44,544 nt of DNA from Acidobacteriaceae bacterium (lineage in GTDB: Bacteria > Acidobacteriota > Terriglobia > Bryobacterales > Bryobacteraceae): assembly GCA_903970405.1 (NCBI GenBank), contig CAJCIT010000102.1, forward strand, positions 1 through 44,544, written 5' to 3'. Numbering within the stretch: position 1 is the first letter of the stretch; each line of letters starts with the position of its first letter. The notes under the pieces are model-generated. The model did no database searches. It was not told the DNA's origin and saw nothing but the letters and a program-made list of their open reading frames with translations. This document shows positions 38,403 through 44,544 of the stretch, in pieces. The translations under genes and the position numbers were made by a program.

Positions 38403-41285
38403 CTAACGCCTCACGCTTTCCGGCGGCCCAAGATAACTCGGCTTCAGGCCGCCTGCGTCTACCACCAGCTTCTGTAGAACCACGCCCGGATCCACCATCC
38501 AAACTCTGAGGGTATGGGGACCTGAGGCGGCGATGACGTGCTTGGAACTTGCCGTTCGAACACTATCCTTTACAGACTCGCCCCAGTCCTTCGTTGAATT
38601 GTGCTCCAGGATGTCAATGACCTGCGGCTTCTCGTCATCCATCGCGATGGCGTATCGTAAGCCACGGCCCGGCACGAAATTCAGGGTCGGCGCGACGATG
38701 GCATCCACGCGAAGCGGGCCGGGCTCAAACAGGAACATCCGGTATTCGAGCGAAGGCGCTTTCGCGGGCGGCGGCAGACTCGCCGCCGTGACGGGAAACA
38801 GGGTCATTGAGGAGAGCGTGCGCCCGTAATCGGCAATGCGTTCCCAATGGGCGCCGCTCGCCTCTGACTTGGCCGCGAAGTGCTCAGCCTCGATCGACAC
38901 CACGCCATCGCCCTCGACGAAGCCGTGAAAGCCTGGCGGCAGTGAACGCTTCGCGGCGATAATGGTGACAGGGACCTCCGCGCCAGCTCCGGTTATTGTG
39001 ACGGCGCCGTTCGCTTCGCCTTGCGGCGCGTGAGCCCAATCGATGTGAACATGCACGGGCTGGTCCGGCCCCACCGTGCCTTTAGCGCGGTCTAGAACAA
39101 TCCACGGCGCGCTTACTGTTGCCGTGAATTCGAACGGCTCGCGGCCGCGATCAAACACGTCAATGGTGCGGATAGATTGTCCAAACGAGTCAAAGCGCGG
39201 CAACGCCGCCTCGGCCGCCGTCGCGGGCCATGCCGCGCGTGAACCCTCCACCGCCACTCCCAGCGCGGCGCTTTGCGGCGGACTCACTTCCGCCACCTTC
39301 GGCATATTGTTCTTGTCCGGCTGCTGCCAGTAGGTGTAGCCGATGTGCGTCTGGTCCATCATATGGTCCCATTTGCCCCCGGCGAGCTTGTGATTGTATT
39401 CGGCTGACCAATCCGCATCGGCCTGAAAGAACTGGCGCACCGTCTCCGCCCATTCGTTCGCACTGGCGCGTTGTTGCGCCGCGTACAAGTTATTCCGCGC
39501 AGCCGCCAAATAGAGCCGGTTCACAATCGCGCAGGCCTTCACCGGATACAGCACTAACTCAAAGAAGGCGTCGCGCTGATTCGGGGGAAGCACCGCATAC
39601 AGCTTATCGGCCCTCGCCGTAAGCTGGTCCCACTCCTGTTCAATGCGGGCGGCTTCCCGATAGTTTTCAAGGCTGAATGTGCCCGGCTCCAGCAGCTCAG
39701 GCTTGCGGCGGCCGTTGTACTTGGTGTACTTGGCGATAAGATCCGCGATCTCTGGGGCATGTTCAGGCCCGAAGTCGCGCTGCGCCCATAAGCGTCCAAA
39801 CTCCTCGATGCGTTCGTGGGGCCAAGCCTTCGGATTCCACGCCAGCGTGAGGAAGTACTCAATCGGAAACTCCATTGGCTTCAAATCGCCGACGTTCACA
39901 ATCCAGATACGCTTCGCGTCGTACTCATAGGCCAGGTTCATCTGCTCCCAGACCTTAGCGATGGGCACAGTGTTCAGCCACTTGTAATTGCGGGGGTCGC
40001 CGACGTAATCGAAGTGGTAGTAAATGCCTGCGCCGCCAGCGCGCTGCTTCTCATCCGCGGTAGGCAGACGCCGCACATTGCCCCAATTGTCGTCACACCA
40101 CAACAATGTCACGTCGTCCGGCACTCTCATGCCATGTTCGTAGTAACCCTGCACCTCCTTATAGAGCGCCCAACTCTGCGGTATCCGCGTAACATCGGGG
40201 TTGACTCGATTCGCAAGAATCTTTCGCTGATCCGCGACAATTTGTTCCAGCAGTTTCACATTCGCGGCCATGTCGCCGCCTTCCACCATGGGCATGTCGC
40301 CATCGCCGCGCATGCCGATGGTGACGATGCTTTCGAAGTCCTTATTGCGGGTGACGCCGGCATCCCAGAAGGCGCGCAACACTTCGGCATTCGTCGCATA
40401 GTTCCAAGGGCCCTTGCCATGACGCTTCCATTCCTGTTGCGCGCGCAGCATCGGCTCATGGTGCGACGTGCCCATGACGATGCCGTATTCATCCGCGAGC
40501 TTGGCGTTTTCCGGATCGTCCTCATTGAAAGCGCTGCCCCACATGGCGGGCCACAGGTAGTTGCCCTTTAACCGCAGCAGCAATTCAAAGACGGTTACGT
40601 AGAACCTGTGGTTATATCCGCCGAATTTTTCGCGCGTCCAACCCGAAAGCGAGGGCGCTTCATCGTTGAGAAAGATGCCGCGATACCGCACCGCCGGTTC
40701 GCCCTGAGTGTAACGGCCGCCTTTGACGTATACGGCATCGCGATGTTGAACGGGCACATCCGCCCACCAGTACCACGGCGATACGCCCATTTCCTGTGAC
40801 AGGTCATAGATGCCGTAGATTGTTCCGCGCTTATCGCTTCCGGCAATCACAAGTGCGCTGTCGACGCCCGGGAACGGATGCACCACCGTTTGTATGACGA
40901 ACGCTTCCCATTTGCCGGCGATGGAGTGAACGTCAATCTTTCCGGCGTGAGCCAACCGGTCGATCGCGTTGCTCTTGCCGAGCGTGCCCACCAGGATCAC
41001 CGAACCAGCAAGATGCCCGGCACTCAATTCCGGTGTGCAGCCCGTTACGCGATTGACATCGGCTTTCAAATCGTTCGCGGCGCGCACAACTCCCGGATAC
41101 TCAGCCGCATCGACGTCGATTGCGGAGCAGTGTCCGGAGGCAGTGACGCGAAAGCTCCCGGCGTGAGGAATCCGCTCGACGTAGCTTTGCTCGCCCAAGC
41201 CCAACAAGATCGGTGGCAAGAGGATGCAAAATAGGGCCGCAGCAGAATTTCTTGAGATTCGCGAGCTCACAAATTTTCGTTTCAT
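38403..41285 (-). CDS. Secreted GH115 family xylan alpha-1,2-glucuronidase
   Basis: 960 residues from the ATG at 41285 (MKRKFVSSRISRNS), which avoids overlap with the divergent gene; the frame opens at 41318. An N-terminal signal (AAALFCILLPPILLGLG) is followed by the GH115 body: GTIYGIYDLSQEMGVSPWYW, VRYRGIFLNDEAPSLSGW, LKGNYLWPAMWGSAFNEDD, TIGMRGDGDMPM, LLWCDDNWGNVRRLP and YYHFDYVGDPRNYKWLN. The C-terminal beta-sandwich regions are also family-typical. These enzymes remove (4-O-methyl)glucuronic acid from internal xylan residues. No other xylan gene is adjacent, so it works alone or with distant genes. Confidence 0.93.
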   Translation of the reverse strand: MKRKFVSSRISRNSAAALFCILLPPILLGLGEQSYVERIPHAGSFRVTASGHCSAIDVDAAEYPGVVRAANDLKADVNRVTGCTPELSAGHLAGSVILVGTLGKSNAIDRLAHAGKIDVHSIAGKWEAFVIQTVVHPFPGVDSALVIAGSDKRGTIYGIYDLSQEMGVSPWYWWADVPVQHRDAVYVKGGRYTQGEPAVRYRGIFLNDEAPSLSGWTREKFGGYNHRFYVTVFELLLRLKGNYLWPAMWGSAFNEDDPENAKLADEYGIVMGTSHHEPMLRAQQEWKRHGKGPWNYATNAEVLRAFWDAGVTRNKDFESIVTIGMRGDGDMPMVEGGDMAANVKLLEQIVADQRKILANRVNPDVTRIPQSWALYKEVQGYYEHGMRVPDDVTLLWCDDNWGNVRRLPTADEKQRAGGAGIYYHFDYVGDPRNYKWLNTVPIAKVWEQMNLAYEYDAKRIWIVNVGDLKPMEFPIEYFLTLAWNPKAWPHERIEEFGRLWAQRDFGPEHAPEIADLIAKYTKYNGRRKPELLEPGTFSLENYREAARIEQEWDQLTARADKLYAVLPPNQRDAFFELVLYPVKACAIVNRLYLAAARNNLYAAQQRASANEWAETVRQFFQADADWSAEYNHKLAGGKWDHMMDQTHIGYTYWQQPDKNNMPKVAEVSPPQSAALGVAVEGSRAAWPATAAEAALPRFDSFGQSIRTIDVFDRGREPFEFTATVSAPWIVLDRAKGTVGPDQPVHVHIDWAHAPQGEANGAVTITGAGAEVPVTIIAAKRSLPPGFHGFVEGDGVVSIEAEHFAAKSEASGAHWERIADYGRTLSSMTLFPVTAASLPPPAKAPSLEYRMFLFEPGPLRVDAIVAPTLNFVPGRGLRYAIAMDDEKPQVIDILEHNSTKDWGESVKDSVRTASSKHVIAASGPHTLRVWMVDPGVVLQKLVVDAGGLKPSYLGPPESVRR

Positions 41286-41316
41286 CCGTTGCACAATAAG
41301 ATATCGGAGTTCAAGC

Positions 41317-42498
41317 ATGGCATCTACCTTATTGACCAGTTCTCAGGCCATTCCCCGCAGCCAAGCGAAAGCCCTTTCCACGGGCGTGCCGTGGTACATC
41401 TGGTGCGCGGTGTTGGGTGTCACCTCAGCGATGATTGGGGGGCAATGGGACATCTCATGGCATCGTTCTATCGGCCGTGACACCTTCTGGACTCCTGCCC
41501 ACATCGCGATCTACCTGTGTGGCGTAATGGCGGGAATCTCATGCGGTTACCTGATTCTTGCCACCACGCTGAGCAGGGGCTCAGCGCTGGCAAACTCCTC
41601 GGTTCGCGTACTGGGCTTTCGCGGGCCGCTCGGCGCTTTCATTGCCGCCTGGGGCGGCGTGGCTATGCTGACGTCCGCCCCTTTCGATAACTGGTGGCAT
41701 GCTGCTTATGGCCTGGATGTCAAAATTGTTTCTCCACCCCACATCCTGCTGATTCTGGGCGTTCTGGCGGTGGATATGGGAACGCTGACGCTGATCCTGA
41801 GTCAGATGAACCGCGCCGGCGACCGCCTGAAGAAGGAATTCGATCTTCTGTTCCTTTACATCGGCGGGATGATTGTTGCCTTGATTAACGTCTTTCTGAT
41901 GGAGTTTTCCTCCGTGGCGCTGCTGCACAGCTCAATGCCTTACCGCACCGCGGCGATTGTGATTCCAGTGGTTCTGGCCGGCGTCTGGCGGGCGTCGGGG
42001 CAAAAGTACGCAGCCACCATCGTCACGGCTGTGTTCACCTTGATGATGCTGGGGCTGGTCTGGATTCTGCCACTGTTCCCCGCCGAACCGAAACTCGGAC
42101 CGGTGTACCAGAACGTCACCACGTTCGTTCCGCCGCCGTTCCCCGCGCTCTTCATCGTGCCCGCGTTCTTCCTGGACATGTTATGGCAGCGCACTCGTAA
42201 ATGGAACCCTTGGCTGCTGGCGCTGGCCAGCGGCGCCATCTTCGCCGGATTTTATCTTGCCGCTGAGTGGCCCTTCGGTAACCTCCTCAACAGCACGACC
42301 TCGAACAACTGGTTCTTCGGCACCGGCATACTGGATTACGGTACGCCGCCGAATTCCTACACGGCGCGGCACATGTTCTATATGCCGGAGTCGGCCGGGG
42401 AATTCAGCCTGTGGATTGGGATTAGCGTGCTCTTCGCCGCTTTGAGCACGCGCCTGGGCTTCGCCTGGGGCGAATGGATGAAAAAGATTCAGCGCTGA
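41317..42498 (+). CDS. Polytopic membrane protein with duplicated D-x2-W-H...P-x-H motif
   Basis: 393 residues from the ATG at 41317 with GGAG about 8 bases upstream. About nine to ten transmembrane helices. Two copies of a His motif are visible: D45-x2-W48-H49-x3-G53-x-D55-x4-P60-x-H62-I, and D124-x2-W127-H128-x3-G132-x-D134-x5-P140-x-H142-I. Each is placed at the start of a helix pair (WDISWHRSIGRD.., FDNWWHAAYGLD..). His/Trp/Asp residues repeated at the membrane face suggest bound metal or haem. No family is recognised. It is followed 11 bases later by a periplasmic His/Met-rich partner. Confidence 0.8.
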   Translation: MASTLLTSSQAIPRSQAKALSTGVPWYIWCAVLGVTSAMIGGQWDISWHRSIGRDTFWTPAHIAIYLCGVMAGISCGYLILATTLSRGSALANSSVRVLGFRGPLGAFIAAWGGVAMLTSAPFDNWWHAAYGLDVKIVSPPHILLILGVLAVDMGTLTLILSQMNRAGDRLKKEFDLLFLYIGGMIVALINVFLMEFSSVALLHSSMPYRTAAIVIPVVLAGVWRASGQKYAATIVTAVFTLMMLGLVWILPLFPAEPKLGPVYQNVTTFVPPPFPALFIVPAFFLDMLWQRTRKWNPWLLALASGAIFAGFYLAAEWPFGNLLNSTTSNNWFFGTGILDYGTPPNSYTARHMFYMPESAGEFSLWIGISVLFAALSTRLGFAWGEWMKKIQR

Positions 42499-42509
42499 CC
42501 GGAAAAACC

Positions 42510-44150
42510 ATGCGTCTTGCTCGCGTTCTTCCACTGCTCACAGCAGTGGCGCTCACGGTGTCCGCGCACGTTGGCAGCCCTGACATTTATCTGGATGCCA
42601 ATGCGGGTCCCTATAAGGTCTTCGTCACCATCCGTCCGCCCACGGCGATCCCCGGCGTGGCGGAGATCGAGGTTCGCTCTGAAGATAAAGGCGTAACGTC
42701 GATGACGGCCGCGCCGCTGCCGATGACTGGGCCGGGCTCCCGATACGCGCCTACGGCCGATCGATTGAAGCGGTCGCCGCTGGATGCGCAAGACTACACG
42801 GGCGCCCTCTGGCTGATGGCCTCCGGCGCCTGGCAGGTCCGCATCACGGCCGACGGGCCGCACGGGAAAGGCGTGGTCTCGGTGCCGGTTCCGGCTGTTG
42901 CCCAAAGCACCAAGACCATGCAGGCTGGCTTGGGAAGTCTTCTGTTCCTGCTGATGGCCTTCCTGGTGGTGGGCATGGTGGCGATTGTGGGCGCCGGCGT
43001 GCGCGAGGCGCAACTGGAACCGGGCTTGGTGGCGGATGACAAGCGGCGAAAGCGGTCTGTGTGGATCATGGCCGGAGCGCTGCTGTTTCTGCTGGCTACT
43101 GTCTGGCTTGGCAAGAAGTGGTGGCAATCGGAGGCCGATGACTATAGCAGCTACATTTACAAGCCGTTGGCCCTTACGGCGACCGTCGAAGCGGGCAACA
43201 ACCTCAAGCTTGAGCTTTCAGACCCAGGATGGATCAAGTCACGCAGAATCGATGATTTTGTCCCCGACCACAATCATCTGATGCACCTCTACATGGTGCG
43301 CGAACCTGGCATGGACGTTGTTTACCACCTGCATCCCGATCTTGCGGAAGAAGGCGTCTTCCGTCTGGCGCTGCCCAGCATGTCCGCCGGCGAGTATCGT
43401 CTATATGCGGACGTGGTGCATAAAAGCGGCTTTCCGGAAACGCCGGTTACGAATATTCAGCTTCCCGCCATCGATGGCCGGCCTCTCGCAGGAGACGATG
43501 CCGTGGGTCATGCGCCAGCCGTTTCAGATGCTTCCGCTCAGACCACGACGTTTGCTCTTCCGGATGGCTACCGCATGGCATGGGAGCTGCCTTCTGAGCC
43601 TTTGACCGCCAAACATGGCTATTCACTGCGGTTCAAGCTGTTGACGCCTGCCGGCGCCGCGCCAGCGGACATGACGTTTTATATGGGCATGCTCGGCCAC
43701 GGAGCGTTTCTTAAGACTGATGGCACGGTTTTCGCGCATATCCATCCCCTCGGCACGGTTTCGATGGCGGCATATACGATTGCCCAGCAGAAAAACACGA
43801 GTGCGCCCATGAGCGAAGCGGGCGGAAACGGCGAGAGCCTCTCCGGACCGCCTGTTTCCGACGACAGTGACGACGATAGTCTGGTTCCGGCAGGCCGCCC
43901 GCGGCGAACCGCGCCTGGCGCACCGAAGCCTGCCACAAGCGACGGCGCGATGAGCATGGACCACGGATCGATGGCCGGCATGGGCCTTTCGGGCATGAGT
44001 ATGGGCGGAAGCGGTGTGTCTACCGCGGCGCTGCCGAACGAAGTCAGCTTCCCATACGGCTTCCCTACGCCCGGCCGCTATCGCATCTTTGTTCAGATGA
44101 AGCATGGCGAAACGATTGAGACCGGAGCCTTCGACGCCATCGTGAAGTAA
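42510..44150 (+). CDS. Membrane/periplasmic protein with duplicated HxHP domains and Met/His-rich insert
   Basis: 546 residues from the ATG at 42510. A signal peptide (RLARVLPLLTAVALTVSA) is followed by a FixH/YtkA-like beta domain (SPDIYLDANAGPYKVFVTIR) and two transmembrane helices (about 139-163 and 183-201). Two related beta modules follow. The first has PDHNHLMHLYMV..VVYHLHPDL and MSAGEYRLYADVV (about 252-305). The second has FYMGMLGHGAF..FAHIHPLG (390-415) and FPTPGRYRIFVQMKHG (517-532). Between the halves of the second lies an insert with DGAMSMDHGSMAGMGLSGMS (about 478-497). Repeated HxH and Met clusters are typical of periplasmic copper handling; the role is inferred. Confidence 0.82.
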   Translation: MRLARVLPLLTAVALTVSAHVGSPDIYLDANAGPYKVFVTIRPPTAIPGVAEIEVRSEDKGVTSMTAAPLPMTGPGSRYAPTADRLKRSPLDAQDYTGALWLMASGAWQVRITADGPHGKGVVSVPVPAVAQSTKTMQAGLGSLLFLLMAFLVVGMVAIVGAGVREAQLEPGLVADDKRRKRSVWIMAGALLFLLATVWLGKKWWQSEADDYSSYIYKPLALTATVEAGNNLKLELSDPGWIKSRRIDDFVPDHNHLMHLYMVREPGMDVVYHLHPDLAEEGVFRLALPSMSAGEYRLYADVVHKSGFPETPVTNIQLPAIDGRPLAGDDAVGHAPAVSDASAQTTTFALPDGYRMAWELPSEPLTAKHGYSLRFKLLTPAGAAPADMTFYMGMLGHGAFLKTDGTVFAHIHPLGTVSMAAYTIAQQKNTSAPMSEAGGNGESLSGPPVSDDSDDDSLVPAGRPRRTAPGAPKPATSDGAMSMDHGSMAGMGLSGMSMGGSGVSTAALPNEVSFPYGFPTPGRYRIFVQMKHGETIETGAFDAIVK

Positions 44151-44184
44151 TGGTGGTGAAGTAATACCCTGAGACCCCCGCCAC

Positions 44185-44544
44185 ATGCATGAGTACGACA
44201 CTGTCTTGAAGCGCCTGCTGGAGAGATCGCACCAGCGGCTCACCGGCGAGAGGGTCGTGCGTTGGCTCTCAACCGAACTCCCCATAGTGCAGAACCTGCG
44301 CGTCGATCTGCTCGGCGAAACAGCGGACGGCGAGCTGATACAGATCGAGGTGCAAAGCACGAACCAGACCGGCATGGGCCTCCGGATGCTGGAATATCTG
44401 GTTCATGTGAATCGACTGTACGGGCGCGTGCCGCGGCAAATTCTTCTGTACGTGGGCCGGGAACGCTTGCGGATGGACAGTCAATACAGGTGGGCGGATG
44501 GCGAGGCCAGGTTCACGCTGATTGACATGCGGGAGGTGGACGGC
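44185..44544 (+). CDS. Rpn-family recombination-promoting nuclease/putative transposase, partial
   Basis: The first 120 codons of a gene cut by the window edge. MHEYDTVLKRLLERSHQRLT, then LPIVQNLRVDLLGETADGEL, IQIEVQSTNQTGMGLRMLEY, and PRQILLYVGRERLRMDSQYR match the RpnA/PDDEXK_2-like family. The nuclease core is visible as D in RVDLLGE and the E-x-Q pair in IEVQS (D-ExK/Q type). E. coli relatives promote RecA-independent recombination. The C-terminus lies outside the window. It begins 34 bases after the Met/His-rich protein gene, but an operon is not evident. Confidence 0.82.
   Translation, partial: MHEYDTVLKRLLERSHQRLTGERVVRWLSTELPIVQNLRVDLLGETADGELIQIEVQSTNQTGMGLRMLEYLVHVNRLYGRVPRQILLYVGRERLRMDSQYRWADGEARFTLIDMREVDG

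Overview
The window looks like part of a free-living Acidobacteriota chromosome, most like the Bryobacterales/Solibacter group. This is inferred from gene content. There is a von Willebrand protein of the acidobacterial type beside a large TonB-dependent receptor with an N-terminal carboxypeptidase-regulatory-like domain, a DUF3500 protein, DUF3309, a GH115 glucuronidase and generally GC-rich genes. No rRNA or tRNA gene was seen.

Layout. 1-299 holds a 6S RNA just upstream of a YmdB-type phosphodiesterase. 1117-4167 has an orphan XRE/HigA-like fragment, a DUF3500 protein, a hidden 51-residue DUF3309 membrane protein on the minus strand and an L-rhamnose isomerase. 4424-14375 is one tightly packed ten-gene envelope operon: GYF/zinc/RDD, zinc-finger membrane proteins, DUF4129, DUF4350, MoxR ATPase, DUF58, SpoIIM, RDD. 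14565-15850 codes for two coupled secreted proteins. On the minus strand 21804-15862 codes for a small secreted beta-rich protein with a tandem-repeat leader, the TonB receptor and the VWFA protein.

22013-32024 holds recJ and then two converging operons that together give most of tyrosine catabolism. The plus-strand operon has an HisC-like aminotransferase, 4-hydroxyphenylpyruvate dioxygenase and a fumarylacetoacetase-family hydrolase. The minus-strand operon has homogentisate dioxygenase, a translationally coupled flavin reductase, an acetyl/acetoacetyl-CoA synthetase-like enzyme and a secreted GlcG/HbpS protein. No maleylacetoacetate isomerase was recognised. A second small secreted protein and a class II photolyase follow.

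34.2-38.3 kb is a mobile, eroded region. It contains two IS3-type ends, an IS3 OrfA stub, four tandem copies of a 17-bp repeat, a full-length REP-associated tyrosine transposase (RAYT) element, and a 426-bp doubly deleted derivative of it with 21-bp terminal inverted repeats. The derivative supplies the C-terminus of a phage-like ParB protein, and the full-length copy abuts the start of another unknown gene. A lower-GC membrane-anchored orphan lies between them.

38.4-44.5 kb has a secreted GH115 alpha-glucuronidase divergent from a two-gene membrane/periplasmic system with duplicated histidine motifs and a Met/His-rich segment, which suggests metal (copper) handling. A truncated Rpn-family nuclease gene runs off the end. 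The RAYT derivative/tandem-repeat complex and the duplicated His-motif membrane pair are the most novel-looking parts.
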